Shown here: positions 20,021 through 28,771 of the stretch, piece after piece
Position numbering within the stretch: the first letter of the stretch is position 1
How the letters are laid out: the number at the start of each line of letters is the position of its first letter
Source of the DNA: an uncultured Cellvibrionales bacterium
GTDB lineage: Bacteria; Pseudomonadota; Gammaproteobacteria; Pseudomonadales; Porticoccaceae
Direction of reading: 5' to 3'
DNA length: 34,638 nucleotides
Assembly (NCBI GenBank): GCA_913062605.1
Contig: CAJXWQ010000021.1
Coordinates: 1 to 34,638 of the forward strand
The notes under the pieces: model-generated
Told to the model about the DNA's origin: nothing
What the model saw: only the letters and a program-made list of their open reading frames with translations
The model's database searches: none
Program-made: the position numbers and the translations under genes

Positions 20021-21658
20021 CTACATATTAGGGTAATTCGGTCCACCAGAACCTTCCGGGCAAACCCAAACAATGTTCTGGATTGGATCCTTGATGTCAC
20101 AGGTTTTACAGTGAACACAGTTTTGCGCGTTAATCTGGAATTGCTTGGAACCATCTTCCTGCTCAATCACCTCATAGACACCCGCTGGACAGTAGCGCTG
20201 TGCAGGTTCATCAAATAATGGAAGGTTATGACTGATAGGTGCGTCTGGGTTTTTCAATTTTAAGTGGCAAGGCTGAGCTTCCTCATGATTGGTGTTCGAT
20301 AGGAATACAGAGGTTAATTTATCAAAGCTCAATTTGTTGTCTGGCTTAGGGTAGTCAATTTTTGTACTTTCTGATATTGGCTTTAACTGGGCGTGGTCAG
20401 GCTTGGGATCTTTTAGCGTCCAGGGTAATCGGCCATTGAAAATATTGATATCGATAAAGGCATAAGCAGAACCGAGAATATTCCCCCACTTATGTTGAGC
20501 TGGACCAAAATTTCTTTGCTGGTAGAGCTCTTTGTAGGCCCAGCTGCCCTTGTATGCTTCAGTGTATGAGGTTAGTTCATCGTGTTCACGGCCACTGCTA
20601 ATCGCTGTAGCCACCGATTCTGCCGCGATCATACCGGACTTCATGGCACAGTGAATTCCTTTGATCTTGGCAAAATTTAACGTACCGGCGTTATCCCCAA
20701 TTAATAGCCCCCCGGGAAATGTCATTTTGGGTTGTGATTGCAAACCACCTTTAACCAGGGCGCGAGCACCATAAGAAATTCTTTCTCCTCCCTCTAGATA
20801 CTGACTGATCACGGGGTGATGTTTGTAACGCTGAAATTCGTCAAAAGGACTGACATATGGGTTGGAGTAGGAGAGGTCGGTGATTAACCCTACTGCCACT
20901 TGATTATTTTCCAGGTGATAGAGGAAACCACCGCCTGAAGAGTTGCTCTCATCGAGAGGCCAACCGGCACTATGAACCACAAGCCCCTCTTCATGTTTTT
21001 CAGTAGGTATTGACCATAACTCCTTGATTCCTAATCCGTAGTGCTGTGCTTCTGAGTCGCTATCAAGAGAGAATTTCTCTATGAGTAACTTGCCCAAGTG
21101 ACCCCTGCAACCCTCGGAAAATAATGTGTATTTGCCACGTAATTCCATACCTGGCATATAGGAATCTTTATGTTCGCCATTGGGGCCCACGCCCATATCA
21201 CCGGTAATAACCCCGGTAACACGCCCATCCTCAGCATAAAGAATATCGGCAACTGAGAACCCTGGAAAAATTTCAACACCCAGATTTTCAGCCTGTTCCG
21301 CCAACCAACGACATAGATTGCCCAGGCTGATGATGTAATTGCCCTTGTTATGCATGGTTTTAGGGGCAAATAATGATGGGATTTTGTATCCGCGAGCCTT
21401 GTTAAAAACATAAACATTGTCATTTTTAACTTCAGTGTTCAGGGGTGCACCCTGAGCTTTCCAATCCGGAAACAGCTCATTCAGTGCGGTAGGCTCTAAT
21501 ACAGCACCGGATAGAATATGAGCACCCACTTCAGAGCCTTTTTCAACAACAACGATGGACAGCTCAGTATTTACCTGCTTGAGACGACAGGCGGCCGAAA
21601 GGCCAGCCGGGCCCGCTCCGACGATAACCACATCGTAATCCATATATTCACGTTCCAC
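20021..21658 (-). CDS. Electron transfer flavoprotein-ubiquinone oxidoreductase
   Basis: This inner-membrane-associated FAD and 4Fe-4S enzyme passes electrons from reduced ETF to ubiquinone. It has 545 residues, the usual length. The FAD motif VIVGAGPAGLSAACRL is at the N-terminus, and EKGSEVGAHILSGAV follows. The C-terminal ferredoxin-like domain has cluster cysteines at about 490, 514, 517 and 520 (CPAGVYEV and CVHCKTC). The start is GTG (complement of 21656-21658), giving MEREYMDYD, which matches Pseudomonas homologues as I recall them. AAGGAG lies 6 bases upstream. An internal ATG six codons in would lose this conserved start. It is divergent from etfBA across 250 bases. Confidence 0.97.
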   Translation of the reverse strand: MEREYMDYDVVIVGAGPAGLSAACRLKQVNTELSIVVVEKGSEVGAHILSGAVLEPTALNELFPDWKAQGAPLNTEVKNDNVYVFNKARGYKIPSLFAPKTMHNKGNYIISLGNLCRWLAEQAENLGVEIFPGFSVADILYAEDGRVTGVITGDMGVGPNGEHKDSYMPGMELRGKYTLFSEGCRGHLGKLLIEKFSLDSDSEAQHYGLGIKELWSIPTEKHEEGLVVHSAGWPLDESNSSGGGFLYHLENNQVAVGLITDLSYSNPYVSPFDEFQRYKHHPVISQYLEGGERISYGARALVKGGLQSQPKMTFPGGLLIGDNAGTLNFAKIKGIHCAMKSGMIAAESVATAISSGREHDELTSYTEAYKGSWAYKELYQQRNFGPAQHKWGNILGSAYAFIDINIFNGRLPWTLKDPKPDHAQLKPISESTKIDYPKPDNKLSFDKLTSVFLSNTNHEEAQPCHLKLKNPDAPISHNLPLFDEPAQRYCPAGVYEVIEQEDGSKQFQINAQNCVHCKTCDIKDPIQNIVWVCPEGSGGPNYPNM

Positions 21659-21908
21659 GGAATTCTCCTTCGGGTACTTATTTTGGTGATGGCACTGAGG
21701 CTATCTTGAAGAGCCAATTTTAGCCTGTCTCATCTTGGGGTGCCATGTAGATTTGGCGACTGGTCGGTCAGTACTCGATAGTCAGTGATAGATGATGATA
21801 AAACATACCGTTACCTTGATTTGGGGGCGTCAGAGCGGCATCATTACGGCCATTCTGAGGTTTAGCTCAGCCTCCCCAACATAACGGACCATGTCTAAAG
21901 GGTATTCC

Positions 21909-22661
21909 ATGAAAGTACTTGTAGCGGTCAAACGCGTTGTTGATTACAACGTAAAAGTACGACCAACAGCTGATGGCTCAGGTGTCGACCTGAACAATGT
22001 AAAAATGTCGATTAACCCATTCTGTGAGATAGCCGTAGAAGAGGCTGTACGTCTTAAGGAAAAGGATCCTGCCACAGAAATTGTAGCGGTTTCTATTGGC
22101 CCACAACAGGCGCAGGAGCAAATCCGCACTTCGTTGGCCTTGGGTGCAGACCGAGGTATTTTGATTAAGTCGGATACCGACCTGGAACCGTTGGCAATAG
22201 CCAAGTGCCTGAAAGCTATTTGTGACCAGGAAAGTCCTGACCTCATTCTAATGGGCAAGCAGTCCATTGATGGGGATAATAATCAGACGGGCCAAATGCT
22301 AGGAGCTCTAACGGGTTATCCGCAAGGTACCTTTGCATCAGAACTCATAGTTGAGGGCGGTAAAGCTAAAGTGACACGTGAGGTTGATGGCGGTCTACAA
22401 ACAGTGGGCCTAAGTCTTCCTGCGATCGTGACTACCGACCTACGGCTCAATGAACCACGCTATGCTTCACTACCGAACATTATGAAGGCCAAGAAAAAGC
22501 CTCTGGACACCACCTCTCCTGAAGAACTTGGTATCGATACAACGCCTCGTGTCACCACATTGAAGGTTGAGCCACCACCTGAGCGTGCGGCTGGTATCAA
22601 AGTAGCCGATGTTGACGACCTACTGTATAAACTAAAAAATGAAGCGAAGGTGATCTCATGA
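21909..22661 (+). CDS. etfB: Electron transfer flavoprotein beta subunit
   Basis: This is the AMP-binding subunit of the heterodimeric ETF that collects electrons from acyl-CoA and related dehydrogenases. It has 250 residues. It begins [19 protein letters not shown]. The signature [19 protein letters not shown] near the C-terminal third is intact, as is [11 protein letters not shown] 21909 gives the family start and follows AAAGGG by 7 bases. An in-frame ATG at 21891 would add six atypical residues. Its stop overlaps the etfA ATG by 4 bases. Confidence 0.97.
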   Translation: MKVLVAVKRVVDYNVKVRPTADGSGVDLNNVKMSINPFCEIAVEEAVRLKEKDPATEIVAVSIGPQQAQEQIRTSLALGADRGILIKSDTDLEPLAIAKCLKAICDQESPDLILMGKQSIDGDNNQTGQMLGALTGYPQGTFASELIVEGGKAKVTREVDGGLQTVGLSLPAIVTTDLRLNEPRYASLPNIMKAKKKPLDTTSPEELGIDTTPRVTTLKVEPPPERAAGIKVADVDDLLYKLKNEAKVIS

Positions 22662-23587
22662 GTATTTTAGTAATTGCCGAGCATGACAATAGCAGCCTTA
22701 AGCCAGCAACACTCAATACTATTACTGCGGCTCAGTCCATTGGCGGTGATATTGATCTATTAATTGCCGGTGCTGATTGTGGTGGTGCTGCCAATGAAGC
22801 CACTAAAGTTTCTGGAATAGGGCGAGTGCTCGTGGCCGACAACCCTGCCTATGGGCATCGGTTGGCTGAGAATATCGCACCCTTAATAGCTGAAGTCGGT
22901 GCAAGTTACTCACACATACTCGCTCCAGCAACAACTACAGGGAAAAATATAATACCTCGTGTGGCAGCCTTGTTAGATGTTCAGGCAATCTCCGATATTA
23001 GCAGTGTGGAAAGTGCCGATACGTTTAAACGGCCTATTTATGCCGGCAATATTATAGCCACCGTTCAAAGTAGTGATTCAATTAAGGTGTTGACGGTACG
23101 AACCACTGCCTTTGATGCGGTTTCAGCAGAGGGCGGCACGGCCAGTATTGAAGCACTGACAAGTATTCATAACTCAGGAAATTCAAGTTTTATTGGTGAA
23201 GAGCTGGCGGTTTCAGAACGCCCTGAGCTCACTGCTGCTCGGGTGGTTATTTCAGGCGGCCGAGGAATGGCCAGTAGCGATAACTTTCAGTTACTTGAAA
23301 AGCTCGCCGACAAACTGGGCGGTGCTGTTGGTGCCTCCCGTGCCGCTGTTGACGCTGGTTTTGTGCCCAACGACATGCAAGTGGGTCAAACGGGCAAGAT
23401 TGTTGCCCCTGACCTCTATATCGCCGTGGGCATTTCTGGGGCAATTCAGCATTTAGCTGGAATGAAAGACAGCAAAGTAATCGTAGCAATCAATAAAGAT
23501 GAAGAAGCCCCCATATTTCAGATGGCGGATTATGGTTTGGTTGCTGACTTATTCGATGTTGTACCTGAACTGAACACCAAGCTCTGA
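22658..23587 (+). CDS. etfA: Electron transfer flavoprotein alpha subunit
   Basis: This is the FAD-binding subunit of ETF. It has 309 residues. The N-terminal domain starts [10 protein letters not shown]. The C-terminal FAD domain has the signature [44 protein letters not shown] and [12 protein letters not shown]. It overlaps etfB by ATGA, which fits translational coupling of the 1:1 heterodimer. A strong terminator begins 14 bases after the stop. With the divergent ETF-QO, it makes a complete electron route from beta-oxidation to the quinone pool. Confidence 0.97.
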   Translation: MSILVIAEHDNSSLKPATLNTITAAQSIGGDIDLLIAGADCGGAANEATKVSGIGRVLVADNPAYGHRLAENIAPLIAEVGASYSHILAPATTTGKNIIPRVAALLDVQAISDISSVESADTFKRPIYAGNIIATVQSSDSIKVLTVRTTAFDAVSAEGGTASIEALTSIHNSGNSSFIGEELAVSERPELTAARVVISGGRGMASSDNFQLLEKLADKLGGAVGASRAAVDAGFVPNDMQVGQTGKIVAPDLYIAVGISGAIQHLAGMKDSKVIVAINKDEEAPIFQMADYGLVADLFDVVPELNTKL

Positions 23588-23600
23588 TTTTCCCTATAAT

Positions 23601-23631
23601 AAAAAAACCGGTCATTATGACCGGTTTTTTT
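23601..23631. terminator. Bidirectional intrinsic terminator after etfA
   Basis: A 14-bp stem (23601-23614 with 23618-23631) has a GC core, a 3-base loop, seven A on one side and seven T on the other. It can serve etfA on the plus strand and the DUF3106-like gene on the minus strand. Confidence 0.9.
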
Positions 23632-23676
23632 ATGGCAATATTTAACGGCGCTTTATTTAACGAGGCTTAACCAAAG

Positions 23677-24171
23677 TCAGTCTCTTCGCTGATGATTTTT
23701 TTTATGCTTATAGGCTCGTTGGCGCTCTTCAGGAGTCATTGACCGCCATTTGTCTCTTAGCTTTTGACGCTCCTCAGACGGCATATTGTTGAATTTTTCC
23801 CGAGCCTTCTGGATTCGTTCTCGCTCTTCCGGTGGCAGTGATTTGAAGTTTTCACGACGCTTATGCAACGTCTCACGCTGCTCCGGTGTGAGATCCTGGT
23901 AACGTTTATGGTGGTTATCATGGGAATACTTACCTTTTGATTTTCCACCCTTGTCGGCGAGTTCCATTAGTTCGTAACGGGCTGCAGGATGCATATCAGT
24001 CCAATCATAGCTATAGGCAGATTCCCAGAGAAGCAACCCTCCCTGAGTGTCAGCCTCTGAAGTAGACCAAGTCGTATTCGGTTTATTTGCCATAGCCTGC
24101 GGTATTAAAACAACGAGTAGCGCCAACAATAGGGCGTACCGGGCAATATAGCGATATTGGGTGTCATTCAT
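23677..24171 (-). CDS. DUF3106-like exported protein with PEER-type repeats
   Basis: This is an exported protein of unknown function, 164 residues. The hydrophobic N-terminal segment (about 10-28, ending PQAMA) looks like a signal peptide. The C-terminal half is very basic and contains four tandem helical repeats of the form L/M-T/P-x-E-E/Q-R, starting near residues 94, 112, 130 and 145. This resembles DUF3106 and is reminiscent of repeats in Spy/CpxP-like periplasmic proteins. It is the last gene of a minus-strand set with a sigma factor and a candidate anti-sigma factor, 9 bases downstream of the latter. A role in envelope sensing is only an inference. Confidence 0.8.
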   Translation of the reverse strand: MNDTQYRYIARYALLLALLVVLIPQAMANKPNTTWSTSEADTQGGLLLWESAYSYDWTDMHPAARYELMELADKGGKSKGKYSHDNHHKRYQDLTPEQRETLHKRRENFKSLPPEERERIQKAREKFNNMPSEERQKLRDKWRSMTPEERQRAYKHKKNHQRRD

Positions 24172-24180
24172 GACTACATC

Positions 24181-24501
24181 CTAACTTTGCAAGTTGTTTT
24201 CTTCTCTCGCCAACCAAGAATAAAACTCCATGTCTTCATAGAGGTCTAACCCTTCACTCAATAGAACGTCATCCTGATTCTGTTGGGGATTCTGAGTACT
24301 GGGTGATAAAACTAAGACCAATGCCAATACTGAGGCCAAAGCCATGCCGGTCACAGGTACAAAGAATCGTGGTGCCCGGCGCTGACTAGCCCCATCTAGA
24401 GCTTGCGTTCTAGCTTGAGCCAAACGTTGGGTTGTATCAGTATCAAGTTCGCGCTCTGAACGACGCAGAACTTCCTGCATTTTCTTTTCAAAGTCACTCA
24501 T
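24181..24501 (-). CDS. Single-TM protein, candidate anti-sigma factor (DUF3619-like)
   Basis: This is a 106-residue protein with an N-terminal cytoplasmic region (about 1-45, charged helix with KKMQEVLRRSERELD), one transmembrane segment (about 46-66, FVPVTGMALASVLALVLVL) and a short acidic C-terminal part ending in DLYEDMEFYSWLA. It has no zinc anti-sigma HxxxCxxC motif. Its start overlaps the end of the sigma-factor gene by 8 bases, so translation is probably coupled. The size, topology and position resemble the DUF3619 proteins found next to sigma factors in betaproteobacteria, as I recall. The anti-sigma function is inferred from position and topology. Confidence 0.75.
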   Translation of the reverse strand: MSDFEKKMQEVLRRSERELDTDTTQRLAQARTQALDGASQRRAPRFFVPVTGMALASVLALVLVLSPSTQNPQQNQDDVLLSEGLDLYEDMEFYSWLAREENNLQS

Positions 24502-25108
24502 ACCAATGTTCTCCTAGTGTTGCCCTGATGCTGTGAATAGCCCTTGAGTAATGGGTTTTCACGCTACCTTCACTACAGTTCATTGCTGTCGATGTCTCTG
24601 CCGTGCTGAGGCCTTCCCAACACCGTAGCATAAAAGCCTGTTTCTGACGGGAGGGGAGCGCTGTCACCGCGCGTTGTAATACGTCTAGTTGCCGCTCCCT
24701 TTCATGTTGTTGATGAGGCGATGTACTGTCCGGCCCGGGTACATTCTCGAGCGGATCATCCTCAGACTCAGCGCCGTCTTCCTTATTTCGGAACTTTGTA
24801 AGCCAGCCTTTAACCTTGTTCTGAACCATGCGACGTCGGTGTAGGTCATTGATACGGCTTTGTAGAATTTTGTAAAACAAAGGCCGCCATTCATCTGAAT
24901 CTTTGTTGCTATAACGAGCAACCAGTTGGGTCATCGATTCCTGAACGATATCCAATGCATCTTCACGGTGACCAAGAGAAGCAAAAGCGATGCTATATGC
25001 CCTTCGTTCTACCGATATTAGAAAATTTTCAAGGGGTTGCCGTTCCAGTGTCACGCTCCTTTCATCACCACCGGTGTCAGTACCGATCATCTCAATATCT
25101 AACAACAT
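24494..25108 (-). CDS. ECF-type RNA polymerase sigma factor
   Basis: This is an alternative sigma factor of the extracytoplasmic-function type, 204 residues. Region 2 covers about residues 28-93, with the core-binding stretch DALDIVQESMTQL and the -10-reading helix WRPLFYKILQSRINDLHRR. A charged linker (about 100-140) connects to region 4 (about 142-196), with LPSRQKQAFMLR, GLSTAETSTAMNCSEGSVKTHYSRA. There is no sigma-3 domain. It overlaps the candidate anti-sigma gene by 8 bases and lies 17 bases after the His/Tyr-rich gene. Its ribosome-binding site is weak, and a second ATG seven codons in is possible. Confidence 0.93.
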   Translation of the reverse strand: MLLDIEMIGTDTGGDERSVTLERQPLENFLISVERRAYSIAFASLGHREDALDIVQESMTQLVARYSNKDSDEWRPLFYKILQSRINDLHRRRMVQNKVKGWLTKFRNKEDGAESEDDPLENVPGPDSTSPHQQHERERQLDVLQRAVTALPSRQKQAFMLRCWEGLSTAETSTAMNCSEGSVKTHYSRAIHSIRATLGEHWYE

Positions 25109-25125
25109 GATTCAACCAGTAAGAG

Positions 25126-25506
25126 TTAATGATAATCATGTGAGTGGTGCAACAATTCATTGATCAGAATTGTGCCACCCAAAATTGTAAAGTAGTCCTC
25201 TACATAGTTATCACTCCGATAATAGTAGCGCTGATGACCACGATAATGATGACGGTAGTTATTGTAGTGATGACGCTTGTGACCATAGTTATGGCCATAG
25301 TTGTGACCCGAGCGGTGACTTGAGTAATACCTACGATTATCACTTCGGTTGTAGTACTTATCATGGCCCTTATCGCTATCATGTTGACGGGCACTGAAGT
25401 TATCACGATGCTTATCTTGACCATGATAACGATCCTTGGCTAAAGCTGATGTTGCAGTCATCGCCAAGGATGCTGTTAGTAATCCAATAATAGCGAGATG
25501 TTTCAT
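25126..25506 (-). CDS. His/Tyr-rich exported protein, 126 aa
   Basis: I do not recognise the family. The first 23 residues form a typical signal peptide ending TSALA. The predicted mature part of 103 residues holds 17 His and 16 Tyr and no Cys, with repeats such as GHNYGHNYGH and many Arg, Asp and Asn. Only the C-terminal stretch YFTILGGTILINELL is hydrophobic. The composition suggests metal binding or a disordered surface protein, which is an inference. ATG at the complement of 25504-25506 follows AGGGA by 7 bases. It is first in the minus-strand set with the sigma factor and lies 96 bases after xthA. Confidence 0.85.
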   Translation of the reverse strand: MKHLAIIGLLTASLAMTATSALAKDRYHGQDKHRDNFSARQHDSDKGHDKYYNRSDNRRYYSSHRSGHNYGHNYGHKRHHYNNYRHHYRGHQRYYYRSDNYVEDYFTILGGTILINELLHHSHDYH

Positions 25507-25512
25507 GAGAAT

Positions 25513-25555
25513 TCCCTCGAATGTCGGCTCTCATAGGGTTTAAACGTTCGAGGGA
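25513..25555 (-). promoter_or_regulatory. Inverted repeat covering the ribosome-binding site of the His/Tyr-rich gene
   Basis: The arms 25513-25521 and 25547-25555 are exact 9-bp reverse complements, 25 bases apart. In the minus-strand transcript the downstream arm contains the AGGGA ribosome-binding site, 7 bases before the ATG. Folding would hide it. The same repeat could instead be an operator. Confidence 0.6.
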
Positions 25556-25602
25556 GGTATCGGTTGACGAAGAAGAGCTATATGAGGCTTTTTTTATAGC
25601 GT

Positions 25603-26415
25603 CTATGGCGTTATTTTGAGCCAGATAGGGCAGTGATCTGAGGGTTTTTCGGAAGCTCGAATCTCATGGTCTATTCCTGCGTCAGAAGAAATGGTCATGA
25701 GGGACTCAGAAGCAAGCATAAGATCTATACGAAGCCCACGTTTAGGTTCTCGTTCAAATCCACGACTACGGTAGTCAAACCAGCTGTAACGATCAAGTTC
25801 GGCAGGGTGGAAGTGATCGTAGCTGTCGACCAGGCCCCACTGTTGGAGTTTTTCAAGCCAATCACGTTCTTCTGGAAGAAAGCAGCATTTCCCCGTACGC
25901 AGCCAACGTTTGTGATTGTCATTACCAATGCCAATATCTATATCCAGAGGTGCTACATTCATATCCCCCATCACCAACACTTGTTCATCTACTTGATGGT
26001 GCTCCTCTAGAGAGGACAACAAATCAGTATAAAACTGTTTTTTACAAGGGAATTTCAGAGGGTGGTCTCGACTCTCTCCCTGAGGGAAATAGCCATTATA
26101 AATATTCAGTTTCCCCCCATTAACCTCGAATTGCCCATAAACAAGTCGTTTTTGAGTTTCTTCCCCGTCTGAAGGAAACCCCTTTTGGCTCTTAAGTAGA
26201 GGCAGCCTATAAAGGAGGGCAACGCCATAGTGGCCCTTTTGCCCGTGATAGATCGCGCCGTATCCAAGTTGCTTGATTGCATCAAGAGGAAACTGCTCAT
26301 CAGCAACCTTGGTCTCTTGCAGGCCAATAATATCGGGAGAATGCTTCTCTACAATAGTTTTGAGCTGATGCAGACGGGCACGGAGACCATTGGCATTGAA
26401 GGAAACAATTTTCAT
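25603..26415 (-). CDS. xthA: Exodeoxyribonuclease III
   Basis: This is the AP endonuclease and 3'-5' exonuclease of base-excision repair. It has 270 residues (E. coli 268). Catalytic and metal-binding residues can be seen: Glu34 in GLQETKV, Asp151 and Asn153 in GDMNVAP, and Asp260-His261 in SDHCPIW. The DNA-contact stretch RIDLMLAS is present. It starts 15 bases after the prc stop on the same strand, so the two are probably cotranscribed. Confidence 0.97.
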   Translation of the reverse strand: MKIVSFNANGLRARLHQLKTIVEKHSPDIIGLQETKVADEQFPLDAIKQLGYGAIYHGQKGHYGVALLYRLPLLKSQKGFPSDGEETQKRLVYGQFEVNGGKLNIYNGYFPQGESRDHPLKFPCKKQFYTDLLSSLEEHHQVDEQVLVMGDMNVAPLDIDIGIGNDNHKRWLRTGKCCFLPEERDWLEKLQQWGLVDSYDHFHPAELDRYSWFDYRSRGFEREPKRGLRIDLMLASESLMTISSDAGIDHEIRASEKPSDHCPIWLKITP

Positions 26416-26430
26416 TTAGGATGGCTTCAT

Positions 26431-28494
26431 TCAGGGTTGCTTAGCCTGCTGCATAGGGGATTTAGCCAGACTCATATAATCTGACATGATATTCCCTACT
26501 TCATAGAGGATAGGGTCTTTTTCGGCGAGGGGCCTGTCATCATTATCTTCTTCCGGTTCCTCAACCGCTTGCCACTCTTCAATGGATGAGTAAAGCGGGC
26601 GCTCCTTGGCCAAGCGTCGTTTGTTTTCTAATGTTAGAAGCAAGGTGTCGTACTCTTTAGCTTCCTCACGACGTTTTATTTCATTGAGAGGCAACTGTTT
26701 GACTTTCTGGCGTTCTTTGACTAGGGCTAGTTCATCATGTAGGTGAACGAGGTCGGGATCCATTTTTAGCCGATATTCGTGGCGCTCTTGAAGGGTTTGC
26801 ATAGGCACCCGAGTAAGGTTGTAGCGACGGTGGGGTGCTGCAGGGATTCGATCCCAAGGCAGTGCGTTATCTTCACTGCTCTCTCCCACTTTATCTACAT
26901 CGTAGAAGGAGGGTAACTGGATATCAGGAACCACACCAAGGTGCTGGGTGCTATTTCCAGAAACCCGGTAAAACTTGGATTCCGTGAGCTTTAACTGTCC
27001 TTCACGAACGGGTAGTTGAACCTGCACTGTACCTTTACCAAAACTCTGGCCTCCCACGACCAAACCACGCCCATAATCTTGTATAGCACCAGCAAAAATT
27101 TCTGACGCTGAAGCACTTAGCCGATTAATCAGAACCACTAAAGGGCCACGATAGTAGGCATCCGCACGAGAGCGATAGTTACGTGAAATAAGTTGGTCAG
27201 AATGCTGAACCTGTACAATGGGTCCAGGATCAATGAATAAATCTGTCAAAGTGGCGGCTTCTTGGAGGAAACCACCACCATTGTTCCGTAGGTCGAGAAT
27301 GATGCCGTCCACGTTCTGTTTTTCAAGGTTTTGTAATAATTGTACGACATCTTTTGTGGTGCTTTTAAAATTGGGATCACGGTTGTAGTAGGCATCTACA
27401 TCGAGGTAGAAGGCCGGGATTTTGATAACCCCTACACTGTATCTACCGACTTCAGTTTGAACATCGATAACCTCAGCCTGAGCTGACTGCTCGTCTAGCT
27501 GAATCTTGTCTCGTACAATAGAAATATCTCGGCTGTTTCCAGCAGAGTCACCTTGGGCTGGGATAAGTTCAAGTCTGACAATACTGTCTTTGGGGCCACG
27601 AATAAGATCAACCACATCATCCAGTCGCCAGCCAACCACATCCACCTTTTCTTCATCACCCTGGCCAACTGCAATAACTTTGTCACCGGCCTTAAGAATA
27701 CCCTGTTTGTCCGCGGGCCCACCGGGAATGACACGCACTATTTTTGTATGCTCATCTTCTAATTGCAGAACAGCTCCAATGCCCGTGAGAGAAAGGGACA
27801 TAGCAATGCGGAAATTTTCCATGGAACGGGGTGACATATAGGCTGTATGTGGATCATACAGGCTGGCAAGAGAGTTCATAATAAGTTGAAAAATATCCTC
27901 GCTGTCACGTTGACCCAGCTGTTTGCGAAGATTGGTATAGCGCTTTATCAATAGTTCTCTTGCCGCTTCAGGCTCTTTATCATTAAGCATGAGTCGAAGG
28001 TAGGCTTCTTTTATACGCTTTCGCCACTCATCATCCGCATCAGCATTTGTAGTCGGCCACTGGTTATTATCTACATCAACTGGAAGATATTCATCCTTCG
28101 TTAAATCAAACTGAAAATCACTCTCCAGCAAGCTGATATTTGCCTGTAGACGGGCCATAGTACGTTGGTTATAGCGGTTGTAGATGAAAAACCCTGCACT
28201 TAGATCACCCGCCCTAAACATATCATCAAGACGTGTTTCCCACTGCTGAAATTCAGTAATGTCTTCCTGCAGCAGATAACTTTTTGTAGGGTCCAGGTTA
28301 TCGATCAACTCGTGTAACAGCTTACTTGACAACTCATCGTCCAAGGGCTGCTTGCGATAATGCTTGGTACTAAGCTCATCGATTACTTCTATCGCAGTTT
28401 TTGCCTGATTTGGAGTGTAATCAAGTTCAGCTGTAGCCAATGATGTAAGGCATAGCAGCATTAGAGTAAGAATGGGGCGCAACAGGAAAGGCAT
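26431..28494 (-). CDS. prc: Tail-specific protease Prc (C-terminal processing peptidase)
   Basis: This periplasmic S41 serine protease degrades or trims proteins from non-polar C-termini, including peptidoglycan hydrolases and penicillin-binding proteins in other bacteria. It has 687 residues (E. coli 682). The signal peptide covers about 1-22 (LTSLATA). The N-terminal helical domain is followed by a PDZ domain (about 235-330, GIGAVLQLEDEHTKIVRVIPG is split across its start). The S41 core has Ser462, Asp473 and Lys487 (SASASEIFAGA, QDYGR, FGKGTVQ), with the same spacing as the E. coli catalytic set. The C-terminal helical region is rich in charged residues. Confidence 0.97.
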   Translation of the reverse strand: MPFLLRPILTLMLLCLTSLATAELDYTPNQAKTAIEVIDELSTKHYRKQPLDDELSSKLLHELIDNLDPTKSYLLQEDITEFQQWETRLDDMFRAGDLSAGFFIYNRYNQRTMARLQANISLLESDFQFDLTKDEYLPVDVDNNQWPTTNADADDEWRKRIKEAYLRLMLNDKEPEAARELLIKRYTNLRKQLGQRDSEDIFQLIMNSLASLYDPHTAYMSPRSMENFRIAMSLSLTGIGAVLQLEDEHTKIVRVIPGGPADKQGILKAGDKVIAVGQGDEEKVDVVGWRLDDVVDLIRGPKDSIVRLELIPAQGDSAGNSRDISIVRDKIQLDEQSAQAEVIDVQTEVGRYSVGVIKIPAFYLDVDAYYNRDPNFKSTTKDVVQLLQNLEKQNVDGIILDLRNNGGGFLQEAATLTDLFIDPGPIVQVQHSDQLISRNYRSRADAYYRGPLVVLINRLSASASEIFAGAIQDYGRGLVVGGQSFGKGTVQVQLPVREGQLKLTESKFYRVSGNSTQHLGVVPDIQLPSFYDVDKVGESSEDNALPWDRIPAAPHRRYNLTRVPMQTLQERHEYRLKMDPDLVHLHDELALVKERQKVKQLPLNEIKRREEAKEYDTLLLTLENKRRLAKERPLYSSIEEWQAVEEPEEDNDDRPLAEKDPILYEVGNIMSDYMSLAKSPMQQAKQP

Positions 28495-28771
28495 CAGTTT
28501 TTCAGTATCTCGTTAGTGTATGAAGTGCAGAGTGTAACAAAATTCATATGCTGTATGACCGCTCTATGTCGCAGACGTTCGCTGGTTTTACTACTTTGTA
28601 TAAGATATAACAATTTGCTAATCACTTTTTGCCACTTCAAGATCGTAGCTTTAAGAGGGCTAGATAAGTCATTATTGGCAAGGGATAAAAATCTTATTAG
28701 AAACTGGCCATTGATCCTTCTAGCCAAGAATGGAATTATGAGTATCTTCTAACCCCGAAAACGATCATGAA
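28495..28771. other. Intergenic region between divergent prc and the pteridine reductase gene
   Basis: These 277 AT-rich bases separate two divergent genes and must hold both promoters. Several TATAA-like stretches occur near 28597-28612, but I cannot pair them with a convincing -35. Two open frames of 77-78 codons cross this region on opposite strands. They have no family resemblance and no ribosome-binding site, so I do not call them genes. Confidence 0.5.

Noticed and set aside
25200..25424. Open frame of 74 codons (very hydrophobic, Ile/Val/Thr-rich) inside the His/Tyr-rich gene
   Set aside because: It is the shifted reading of the CAT/TAT-rich repeats. The main frame has a signal peptide and a ribosome-binding site.
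28494..28752. Open frames on both strands in the prc-pteridine reductase gap
   Set aside because: No ribosome-binding site, no family resemblance and an odd composition. They overlap each other and must share space with two promoters.
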